A program made the translations under genes and the position numbers. Positions 1 through 9,300 of a stretch of 64,000 nt of DNA are shown piece by piece. The notes under the pieces are model-generated. The model was not told the origin of the DNA and made no database searches. It worked only from the letters and a program-made list of their open reading frames with translations. Each line of letters begins with the position of its first letter. Position 1 is the first letter of the stretch. Origin of the DNA: Galeruca laticollis (Eukaryota > Arthropoda > Insecta > Coleoptera > Chrysomelidae); the NCBI GenBank assembly GCA_963921935.1, contig OY998176.1, positions 143,140,305 to 143,204,304 of the forward strand, in the 5' to 3' direction.

Positions 1-1706
1 TGGAATACGCTGAAACGAGCTTAGTTAAACAAAATGGTGAACAATGGAAAATAGAAGGTTACTGCATTCTGGTTGTTTGTTTTACAAAATAATTACCACA
101 ATGAAACCGCCATACCTGTACAATAAACTTAAATTTAGGACTGATGTGCAAAATTTGAATTTGCATCATAAAGGATTAATATCTCGGCCACCTCAGCGAG
201 CTGTACTGTAGATCATTTATTTAAAATATTTATAATAAAAAACCGTCTTCTGGGAAGGAACTGTCATTTTCAAGTTTCAAGCGTCAGTTTAAATCACATC
301 TTTTGTGTCACCAGTTGTCGATTTAACAATAAAATAATATATTAGACAAAAAAATTAATTAAAAATTAATCCATTTGCATTCTTTATCTTTTTGCATATT
401 TTTTTCTCAGTACCGAATCTTTTGCCTTCTTGTTTGCTTACATTTTACCATAATGTATATGTATTTATTTAAGGCTGGAACTTAGATCAATTGGCCTATT
501 GTATGCAGGTTAAAGTTGTTTTCAGCATTCTTTGTGTAATTTCTTTTCTTTAGATATAATTTTTTTTGTTAATTTGTAAATTATTACACAAATAAATAAT
601 TATTATAACAAATTTTGAATTTGTATTCTTTGTCATCCTGTATCTCACAAACTGAGGTTAGAGAAAAATTGTATTTAGGTATATTTCTTAACGATCTACT
701 ATTCCTCTAGTTCACGCTGTATACATGCAAATAGCACTGGACAGCAGAAAACATTATCTCGACTAAAATCTTACTTCTGTTTAATGTAGCCGAAATTGTT
801 AATTGGATCACTAGTCCAGAAAATGATATTTTGGGAATGTGAGTTGTATTGCTGGAGCAGCACGAGCAGTCGCTAAACATTTTCTGGACGTGTAATCCCT
901 ACAAAATTTTTCATGCCAACAAATTTATATCATTTTTTAAAAGTAAAAAATTAACGGAAGACTTATTCTCTATTATGTCAAACTTGTTGACATTTAGAAA
1001 ATTAAGAATCAATGCTGTCGCCCCACTTCTATAGAATTTTTAACAAATGTCGCTGTTGTAAGTATTAGGCCGGGAATTTGATGTTCTCGGCGGATTTTTA
1101 CTCCTGCAAAACGGTCGATAATGGCTGGCGGCATGAAAATATTATTTTTAACTCGTTCCTGAATTCAAACAATCTAGGTATCCGCAAATACTACGTAGAA
1201 TGTCGAACGAAAACGATACTGGAGCCGACCCTGATGTTTACCCATCTAGGTTCTAGTAAAAATTTAGTCTTAGCTGTATCAACACTTACCTAAAAAAGCT
1301 ACAAGAACCACAACAAATGTCTTGAACATTTTGCTGAAACTTAGTATAGAAAAACAAACTTATTGAGTGCTTAATCTTATCCACAAGTGACTTTTATAAT
1401 GATTATACACTTGAACTTTCTCAACCTTAGTAATATTGATATGATATTATATTGGTTATTTATCCTCTTTTATTGAATTATAATGTTGAAAAACGTTTTC
1501 TTCATAACAACATTATTTATAGAGAATAATAATCTAATAAGAATTTAAAAACATCCAAAATTCCAATTTTGATAAAACGTATAATATGGGAAACCTCAAT
1601 TTGAAAATCATTAAATCTACTCTGGGTTTAAATCGACAATAAGATAGTAACACTTATTGTCGTATTGTAAACTTTTATTATTTTGTTGTACCATTTCATC
1701 AATAAC
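1..1706. other. Unassigned AT-rich flank
   Basis: No gene could be supported here. Two short open frames (849-1034 and 1078-1293, + strand) have no recognisable domain, no convincing splice context and no codon bias, so they are not called. The stretch at about 1070-1270 is less AT-rich than its surroundings and may be a decayed TE fragment. The last four bases before the LTR (ATAT, 1707-1710) are the target duplication of the gypsy element that follows. Confidence 0.5.
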
Positions 1707-1896
1707 ATATTGTTACGAAACAGGGTATAGTCCCTAAATCTGACTCTGTCTAAGCCAGGTATGAAAGTTTAAATTATGGCGGAAACACAGGTTTTTTTAT
1801 AACTGTTTACGATTGTGACTATCTTATCTAGACATTGTTTTTGTGACCAGTCTTATATAGAAAATGCCAGAGCCAATTTTCTAGTAAAAAAGGCAC

Positions 1897-1990
<94 letters not shown>
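1897..1990. repeat. (TA)n microsatellite
   Basis: About 94 bases of almost pure TA inside the 5' LTR. Open frames running through it on both strands encode only Tyr-Ile repeats and are not genes. Similar TA tracts border Penelope-derived sequence elsewhere in the window (39591-39666, 46678-46690), so this one may mark the end of a Penelope-type insertion. Confidence 0.95.
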
Positions 1991-1994
<4 letters not shown>

Positions 1995-2042
1995 CAAACG
2001 AACTAGGTTCACGGGTTGAACCGCGTTGGAAATTTGAAATTT

Positions 2043-2082
2043 CTCGACGTTTCGGCTTCCACTTTGAAGCCATTATCAAGAG
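2043..2082 (-). ncRNA. Degenerate hammerhead-like motif
   Basis: On the minus strand the order is: CTC (stem I), TTGATAA in place of the CUGANGA core, a 6-bp stem II (GGCTTC with GAAGCC), GAAA, CGTC, then GAG closing stem I. The layout is that of the very short stem-III hammerheads known in Penelope-like elements. Two core bases differ from consensus (C3 to U, G8 to A), so self-cleavage is unlikely. It supports a Penelope origin for the insertion in this LTR. Confidence 0.45.
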
Positions 2083-2271
2083 GGGGGGGGGTAGGTTATT
2101 CGTTCATTAATCTAGGAAGTGATCCGATTCCGTAGTCTCAATCTGCCTACTCTACGCAACGAATCACCCCCTACGACTAATTCCAAGGCCTCAATCTGCC
2201 TACTCCTTGGAATTTCACCGAAAAAGGACATAACAATAAAATAAATAAATAATAATAAAAATTGCTTACCA

Positions 2272-2350
2272 GTTAAATCACCGTAGAACACTAACACTAC
2301 ACTCACTACACAGTAGTGAGTGTAGTGTTAGTGTTCTACGGTGATTTAAC
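2272..2350. repeat. Perfect 38-bp inverted repeat, 3-nt loop
   Basis: Arms 2272-2309 and 2313-2350 are exact reverse complements around the loop ACA. The cruciform lies where the inserted sequence rejoins the LTR. The right arm resembles the GTAGTGTT-rich part of the LTR, so it may be a fold-back created during insertion. No coding meaning is seen. Confidence 0.9.
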
Positions 2351-2394
2351 TACTACTACTACTTACTGTTTAAATAAATTAGAAAATCATTACA

Positions 2395-2412
2395 TTGGTG
2401 TCAGAAGTGAGA
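2395..2412 (+). other. Primer-binding site of gypsy copy 1
   Basis: TTGGTGTCAGAAGTGAGA follows the LTR end directly. Copy 2 carries the same site with GTGGGA at 26884-26904. The TGG start and position are typical of a tRNA primer-binding site. The sequence resembles the complement of a tRNA-Leu 3' end, as in some Drosophila gypsy-group elements; the tRNA identity is recalled, not checked. Confidence 0.75.
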
Positions 2413-2438
2413 TAATACAAATAAATTGCTACGCAAAA

Positions 2439-4067
2439 ATGGCCAAGAGACTAAGTGACCTCAAAGTGGCGGAACTAAGAGCAGAATTGGAAGATCGTGA
2501 GTTGGAAAGGTCCGGTAAGAAAAGTGAATTAGTAGAACGACATAAAGTGGCACTGGAAAATGACGGCTTTGATCCAGAAACAGTTCTATTTAATGACGAG
2601 GCTTCTACATTAATCTCGCCAAGAGAACATGGACGAGAATATATCTGCCATGGGAGGGAAACTTTCAACAAATGTGAAAAACTATATTTCTGCTATGAAG
2701 AACGATATTTCTGCCATGGAAGAGAAAATTTCAACGAATGTGGAAAACCATATTTTGGCTTTGAAGAACGATATATCTGCGGATATCTTATTAATGAAAA
2801 ACGACATTGCAGCTGACGTTGAAAAGGAAATTTCGTCTCTAAAATTTGAAATCGAGAATAAGATGTCAACGATGGACGAGAAAATCGAGAATAAAATGTC
2901 AACGATGGACGAGAAAATCGAGAATAAGATTACAATGATGAACGATAAGATTGAGAATAAGATTACAACGATGGACGAGAAGATTGAGAATAAGATGACA
3001 ACGATGGACGAAAAAATCAAGGAGTTAGAAAAAAAGATGACAGATATGAGAACTCAAGACACGTCAGCGGAAGAAAAGAAGACCGAGCAAACGAAACCTT
3101 GAAAGACAGAAACACACACTAAGTTAGAAGACATTGGCAGTTTTACCCGAGTCAAGGCCCCAACATTCGATGGGAAAATGTCGTGGACGAATTATGTGAA
3201 ACAATTTGAAGCAGCCGCTAGAGTGAATTATTGGTCCGATAAGGAGAAGGCAGTAAACTTAACCATCGCGCTTCGGGGAGATGTCGTAGATGTACTACAG
3301 ACGATACCACTTGAAGAAACGGATGACTTCGAGCAGCTTAAGAAAAGGTTGGACATGCGATATGGCCACGAACATCTAGAGCACTTGTACCAATCCCAGC
3401 TGAAGAACCGAAAGCAGAAACGTGATGAAGCCCTTCAAGAGTATGAAGTGGACATTACCCGATTAGTTCGATTCGCTTATCCATCAGCACCAGAGAACAT
3501 GATGGAATGTCTGGGCATCCAGGCCTTTATTGATGGGTTACGTGACCCCGATATGCAGAGGACGCTTCGTTTAGCCCATTCGAAAACATTAGTCGACGCA
3601 TTGACAGCTGCTCTTGAATATGAAGCAGCCACGATGGCTTCCGGATACAACAACGGTAGGCCCATACAGGAAGAAGGTGACGATGGCAGACTCGACCAGA
3701 TCGTCAACTTGTTGAAAGGTATGACAGACAAGGAGCCGACGGAAATCAGGTGCTGTAATTGTGGCGAGCTAGAGCGTGCACGCAGTTCGTGTAAGCGTCC
3801 TACGACTCCTGCAAACCAAGAACCTTTTAAATGCAAAGCAGCCACGAAGGGCTCGCGGTACAACAAAGGTAGGAGCATGCGGGAAGTAGATGACGATAAC
3901 AAACTTGACCAGATCGTCAACTTGTTGAAAGGTATGGCAGACAAGAAGCCGAAAAAGATGAAATGCCGGAAGTGTGGCGAGCTAGAGTACGTACGCAATC
4001 CGTCTAAGCGCCCCAAGAACTCCAGTCACAGGGGAAATCAGACAGGGGTGAACATCCAGCTGATGTG
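2439..4067 (+). pseudogene. gag of gypsy copy 1 (SAP domain, coiled coil, capsid, zinc knuckles)
   Basis: The frame opens at ATG 2439 shortly after the primer site. Residues about 3-40 fit a SAP domain (leucine-rich helix, then a SGKKSELVER-type second helix), a DNA/RNA-binding fold rarely seen in gag. A long acidic coiled coil follows, with five exact-length 11-residue repeats (DNA 2851-3015). A retrotransposon capsid region starts near 3160 (APTFDGKMSW). Two knuckle-like segments (CCNCGEL and CRKCGEL) lie in a duplicated block; both lack the usual histidine. Breaks: one frameshift near 2615-2629 and one in-frame TGA at 3100-3102. The frame ends at a deletion junction near 4062. Copy 2 has the same N-terminus but has lost the capsid. 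Confidence 0.8.
2851..3015 (+). repeat. Coding 33-bp tandem repeat (five units)
   Basis: Five consecutive 33-base units start at 2851, 2884, 2917, 2950 and 2983. Each encodes an 11-residue IENKxxTMDEK-type block, a hendecad spacing typical of right-handed or straight coiled coils. Copy 2 has about one unit at the matching place, so the array expanded in this copy or shrank in the other. Confidence 0.85.
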
Positions 4068-4662
4068 AATCACCGAAAAGCCAACTCTTTGCCTAGACGG
4101 TCATGCCCTGTAGACTATTCACAATGCAACAAGTCGAAATCTAAGGAAGTTGCCGTTTCAAGAATTACAGTAGTCAACGAGGAATGGTTACCTACCAGGA
4201 TTAGAGAAGATCAGGAGAATGATCCTCACCTGAAGATGATCCTGGAAGAAGGGCTGTTGAGAATAGTCCTTGAAAACGATGATGGTTCCGAGATGAGGAG
4301 ACTGCTAGTTATCCCGAGAACAAGAGTAGCTGGAGTACTAAAGAAGTTACACGACAGTCCATGGGAGGTTATCTGGGAGTGAAGAAAACCCTCCAGCGAA
4401 TCCGTGAGAGGTTTTATTGGATGAACAGCTCCGATTATGTGAAGGACTGGTGTAAGAAATGTACGACTTGTGCTGCGAGTAATGGACCACATCGCAAGAG
4501 AAAGGCACCCATGAAACAGTACAATGTTGGAAGCCCTTTCAAAAGGATTGCTTTAGATATCGCTAGACCATTTCCGACGACCGAAAATGGTTGCAAATAC
4601 ATACTGGTTGTAATGGATTATTTCACAATGGAGGTACCGGGAAAGCTAGATATAGAGTTACT
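4068..4662 (+). pseudogene. pol remnant of gypsy copy 1 (RNase H end and integrase N-terminus)
   Basis: The text matches copy 2 from the end of RNase H (NHRKANSLPRRS) through a linker to the integrase zinc-binding region (KKLHDSPWE, then WCKKCTTCA at about 4450-4476). It continues into the start of the integrase core (RIALDIARPFP, about 4549-4581, containing the first catalytic Asp). At about 4628 the text jumps to the pol C-terminus (MEVPGKLD), so the rest of the catalytic core is missing. A frameshift near 4370 separates two partial frames. It cannot encode a working integrase. Confidence 0.8.
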
Positions 4663-5244
4663 TCAGAGCAACGACAAGATTTGTTCACTCTCCCGGAAGA
4701 TTATTAACTGGCATACAACATCCACGCCCGTCTCTAGAACGCACGAGGGCTGGCATCCGTCTTTCGAAAGAAGTTCGGGCAATTAGAAAAACTTGAAGAC
4801 CAGATTCCAGCCCCTGGCAAGACACTGAAACTGAAACACAATTCGCGGTACGTCTTCTACGTGGTAACTAAAAATGAATTTCAAGATCGTTCTACCTACC
4901 GCGATGTCTGGGAAGCACTTCGAAACCTACGAGACCATGTGTTAGAATCCAGCGTGAAGAAACTGGCTATGCCTAGGATAGCGAGTAACCAGTTGGATTG
5001 GCGAATTATCAGGAACATGGTGGAGATTATCTTCCGAGATACCGGTGTCCAGAAATTAATTTGCAGCTACAACCCCCGTTATCAGTATCCGATGAAGACG
5101 ATGCCCTGCTATTTCTATAAGATCGGAAAGTGTCGAAATGGGGCCAGTTGCCGATTCAAACATCCAGTCTCGGCTACACAAAAGTTCAAAGAGGAACTTC
5201 CATTTAAGGAGGGGGTAATGTTACGAAACAGCACACTGGTATAG
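4663..5244 (+). pseudogene. TARG1/OARD1-like macrodomain plus CCCH zinc finger (gypsy copy 1)
   Basis: One continuous frame with two stops (TAA 4705-4707, TAG 4735-4737). In order it shows QDLFTLP, then a RGLASVFRKKFGQLEKL segment, then YVFYVVTK (Lys codon 4870-4872), a PTY-like STYRDVWEAL, then LAMPRIASNQLDW (Asp codon 4996-4998) and a C-terminal strand. The order and spacing fit the TARG1/ALC1 macrodomain branch, which removes ADP-ribose from proteins with a catalytic Lys and Asp; both seem present. The glycine-rich loop usually seen near the Asp is replaced by ASNQ. A C-x7-C-x5-C-x3-H zinc finger follows (5107-5163). The frame runs into the 3' LTR. The assignment is by motif reading only. 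Copy 2 carries the same module, so it belongs to the family. Confidence 0.65.
5206..5218 (+). other. Polypurine tract of gypsy copy 1
   Basis: AAGGAGGGGGTAA lies immediately before the TG of the 3' LTR, the expected place for plus-strand priming. It overlaps the last codons of the macro-CCCH frame. Confidence 0.8.
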
Positions 5245-5680
5245 ACCCTAAATCCGACTCTGTCTAAGCCAGGTATGAAAGTTAAAATTATGGCGGATAC
5301 GCAGGTTTTTTTTATAACTGTTTACGATTATCTTATCTAAACATTGTTTTTGTGTCCAGTCTTATCTAGAAAATGCGAGAGCCAATTGTTTTTGTGCGTA
5401 ATCTAGAATTCTCTAGTAAAAAAGGCACTAATATATATTAAGGACCGTTCAGCGGCTAAGTGGAGTTGATAATTTGACATCGTGAGATAAACAGGAAATA
5501 AGTGGATATAAATTAGTGAAGTGTTTATATAAATTAGTTTAAGTGAATATACTGTGTATATAATTAGTGAATAGTGTAGTGTTTAAATAAATTAAGTAAG
5601 TGAACCCACCGAGTGTTTAAAATTTATCCCACCCGTAATAAAAACGTTTTACTGTTTAAATAAATTAGAAAAACATTACA
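5219..5680 (+). repeat. 3' LTR of gypsy copy 1 (462 bp)
   Basis: It starts TGTTACGAAACAG and ends AAACATTACA, then the ATAT target duplication. It aligns with both LTRs of copy 2 (19082-19448 and 26905-27358) and with the ends of the 5' LTR. This is the only LTR of copy 1 free of insertions. Confidence 0.9.
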
Positions 5681-5684
5681 ATAT

Positions 5685-6326
5685 GTTTGTTTTCTGAATA
5701 ATAATGTTTTTATGAGTGTTTACTAGTTTGTGTCTTTTTATTGTTCTAGGTTTAAGCGTACCTTTTTCAATTGTTTTGCGAGGGGAGGTTTTCACTTTCA
5801 CTGATTGTTTAGGGGTGTTTTAAACACCCACTGTTTTATCACTATTTAAGTTCTCACTTACAGATATGTCTGGTTTTATATTATTTAATTTACGAATCTT
5901 TTCCCTTATTCTGCGTGTGTACTCGGTAGGGTACGGAGTACCTGTGATTGGAGGAGAAGGTAAAGGGCAGAAATTAATTGATCACTCAATAATTTATATA
6001 ATTATTTATCTAATAATTAAATGAAATGGAAAATAACGATTTTAAGAGAACTTTGAAATCAAATATAACTACGTCTATACAATTTTATGAAGTGGAATTC
6101 TTTGGGGTATTTCAGCAGTATTATACACATCGTTATAAAACTTGTGGATCTTGGATCATTTGTAGGAGTAAATGGGACTATTTGTTTCAAAATAAAATCT
6201 GATATCTCGTTTTACCAGATCAACCTATGTTCCCTCTTATTCGTTAATTCTGATCTACAGTATAAAATTCATAAAACCAAGATGATATTATGAGTTGTAT
6301 TACATAATATAATTAGTAAGTACAAA
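5685..6326. other. Spacer between gypsy copy 1 and gene A
   Basis: AT-rich sequence with no gene seen. A short hairpin built on GGGTGTTTTAAACACCC lies near 5814-5830. A small open frame at 6087-6293 has no recognisable feature. Confidence 0.5.
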
Positions 6327-6332
6327 TTTATT
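6327..6332 (-). promoter_or_regulatory. Polyadenylation signal of gene A
   Basis: AATAAA on the minus strand, 17 bases downstream of the gene A stop codon (TAA, 6349-6351). The equivalent signal in gene B is at 57078-57083. Confidence 0.7.
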
Positions 6333-6348
6333 TTTCAAATAAAAATAT

Positions 6349-9300
6349 TTAAGCTTTACAGTCATCTTTCACGGCGTTCAAAGCGGCATCCTGGAATTTC
6401 AAACTACTTCTTTTGGTGATTTCATTTTGACAAGATGCTTGTAGATGTTCCTTCAAGCAGTTTCTCACTTTTGGCAACGTACTTAAAGAAAGAAAAGTAG
6501 TAATTGAATAACAGTGATTGTACAAATATTTTTTATATTTTTCATTCATATCACAGTTTTTATAAGATTATTTGCTCTGAGATAAGCTTAAAAAGTTCGA
6601 CATTTTTCAAAAAAATCTCTAAGCAATGCAAGAATCGGCATTATCAACTTTGTTTTTGAGCTGTAACCAGGTTTTATAGTCAGGTGGAGGTTCTTTCTTG
6701 GCCTATTTGAACAATGTATGAATTCAAACACGACAGAAAATTAAAACTTTTTCTAAAATTTATGCCAAATATTATTTGCGTTACAATTAGTCTCTAAAAA
6801 GAATAATATTCCGCATTTCACCAACGAATCAAACTATTTTTAATTTGAAATGTTGAAACAGAAAAATGTTCTTGCATATCCTTTGATATCTGTGATATTT
6901 GGTAATGAGGATGGGGCATGTTTCGTTTAGCCGAAATCTGTTAAAAAAGAAAAAATTCAATTTTTGTCATTTAGATAACTCAGGGAGTATATTACTGAAA
7001 AAATTTTGCCGTGGAAAATGCGCTGTTGCCATTTTTTGAATGCGGTTTAGAAGTAACGAAATGAGATATATGAAAAATTAATGTTATTTTATATTTTAGA
7101 CTTATTTTTAAGCACCGATACGAAAATGAAAATCCGCGGAAATGCGTTGTTTCACCACTATACAGTGATCCTCTTCCCGACCTTTAGCACAGATCAATGG
7201 ATAATATCTATTCTTATCAACTTAATATCGCTATGGTAAATAAATGCGAAAATTTAAAAAACATTGTCATTAAAGCATAAAAACGACAATCCTGATAAAG
7301 CATAAAAGGTATGTATAAATTGTACATATATGTGAATTTAATATTCTATATTCAGTTGAGTTGAATCATTTCGTTCATATTATATACAAAAATGTCGACT
7401 CAAGTTGTAGAAATGGCTCTTCATAGTTCGCGACAAGAAGGTTATGAATTCGGTCTTTTACATGGTTTGTTGACTAAACGCCCCTTATGTAAAACCAAAT
7501 ATAAAGGTAAACCTGATATTTTTTCCCATTATTACCATGGAGAAATAGATCTGGGCATATACTGTTGTTCAAAATCAGCAAAGTGTCGTCCAGATGAAAC
7601 TGTCGCAAAAAACACGTGGTTTAAACACATCTATATGTCTCCCGAAATCGAAATAAGGTACGTTTTTTTCTTCTTTAAAAAACTCATAACAATATTATTA
7701 AATATTTTAGAGTCGTGTTTGGTTTTGCACACAACGAGTCGGTCTAACGAAATCTGTTTTTCTGTGAATTATAAGGCGCAGTAAGAAGGTCAAAATCTCC
7801 AATAAATGGAAAAAAACTGCACATATATAATATTCCCAGCCCAGCACCCCTCTTCACTCCACGATTCCAAAAGTATGTAAAAAAGTTGAGAATACTATAG
7901 AAAACTTCGAAATATTGAAGATTTTCTATTACACCGCCCTTATGATAAATTTCCGCGGAAAAAGTTATATAGAAAAGTTATATCAAATTATTAATCAAAC
8001 AAAAATATGTAGTTTTCATCTTCTTATCACATTTCGGCACTTCTAAACCCGGAAAAAACAAAAATTATTGTGATAAAAATACATTTTCAAATAAAAATTA
8101 GTTCACATCGTTAAATTGAATGTGTTTACGTCATTATATAACAAAAAAACTATCAAACACACCGTAAAGTTTCGAATTTTAGTTAATAGTAGAAACATTA
8201 AAAATTCGAGTTTTCTCAGAAACGAAGAATTTCCGCGGCAAAAATCAAATTATGTAGTGCTAGCTTTCTTGTATAGAATCATTCTATGAACCGATATTCC
8301 ATGTAACTGATTTCTGCTAAACGAAACTTGAGCCATGAGGATACTTACGAACAAACAAACGATTTGGATGGAAGTTTGTTTTTGTGTTCTTGTAAAGAAG
8401 TTCTAATTTCGGCACAAGGTTGGAACGCGATGAATTCCTTCTTCATATAACATGGATTAAGCAATTCTATAAAAATAAAGTTTTTATAACTGTAATACCA
8501 GATTAGTAAATATTTCTTTTTTTAGTATTATGTAAAAATGATTTTTAATCAAATGGATATAATAAAAGTCAAATTTCAATATTCTAGATTTTTAACCTTT
8601 TACGAAAAATTTATTTTAAAATTTATATACAAATTAAAGAATTTCGAATTCTAACATTGAATGCGATAGAGCAACTATATTTTAAAGAAAGACGAAAATT
8701 CATTAATCTAACTACAATATGTTTTTTTTTTCTTTAGAAACCGTTGGTTCTGCCTATTTTTACAAAATTATGTCGGACCCTGTATATTATTTTTAATGAA
8801 AACTCACCGAGGATTTCTTCAACGGTAGATGTGCATGCTTGCTCGACCTGAGCTATTACCATTTTCTCTATCATAGAGGGAAGGTCTTTAGATTCATCTG
8901 GCAGGCAAGAAGTAACTAAGTCAATAGCAGGTTTAACGCATTTCTTAAAGTTTTTTTTAATGAGAGAGCAGAAAGTGTCATCGCCAAGATGAACGTGTTG
9001 GATACATACTCCTATTTCATCAGATGCTTTCTACAGATACGTAAATATCAGATCAGTTCAGAATTGAAATAAAATAAAATTTTATAGTGTCGTAACTCAC
9101 TTCCATTTTTTCCTCAATATCGGGACATTTGGATCTAACTTGGTTGCCTAATTCGATAAAATCCAAAAGTGCGGTTATGTTGAATTTATCTTTTAATAAT
9201 TTTGCAATCTCTTTTACATCCTCTTCGGAACTACTACTGTCTGCATTCACAAATGCTGAAAATACCTCATTTCATTTACTATGATATAATTATAGTTATA

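Larger units (their letters stand above)
1711..2394 (+). repeat. 5' LTR of gypsy copy 1, with foreign insertion
   Basis: It begins TGTTACGAAACAG and ends ATTACA, matching the 3' LTR at 5219-5680 at both ends. The middle of the LTR is replaced by a TA microsatellite (1897-1990), a Penelope-like tail with a hammerhead-like fold (about 1991-2230) and a perfect 38-bp hairpin (2272-2350). This explains its 684-bp length against 462 bp for the 3' LTR. Confidence 0.85.
1711..5680 (+). mobile_element. Gypsy-type LTR retrotransposon, copy 1 (deleted)
   Basis: A Ty3/gypsy-like element flanked by a 4-bp ATAT duplication (1707-1710 and 5681-5684). Order: 5' LTR 1711-2394, primer-binding site 2395-2412, gag 2439-4067, residual integrase, a macrodomain plus CCCH module, a purine tract and 3' LTR 5219-5680. 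Compared with copy 2 at 19082-27358, protease, reverse transcriptase and RNase H are missing; the gag end joins directly to the end of the RNase H region near position 4062. A second deletion removes most of the integrase core near 4628. The element is non-autonomous and its frames are broken, but gag is better preserved than in copy 2. Boundaries are firm because LTR ends and target duplication agree. Confidence 0.9.

Noticed and set aside
1815..2079. Open frames on both strands through the TA tract
   Set aside because: They encode Tyr-Ile repeats from a microsatellite and have no other coding sign. The same applies to frames at 39492-39734, 60052-60273 and 61922-62110.
9053..9250. Stand-alone 65-residue minus-strand gene
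   Set aside because: It is exon 2 of gene A read past its donor; the true exon is 9101-9255 and joins exons on both sides in phase.
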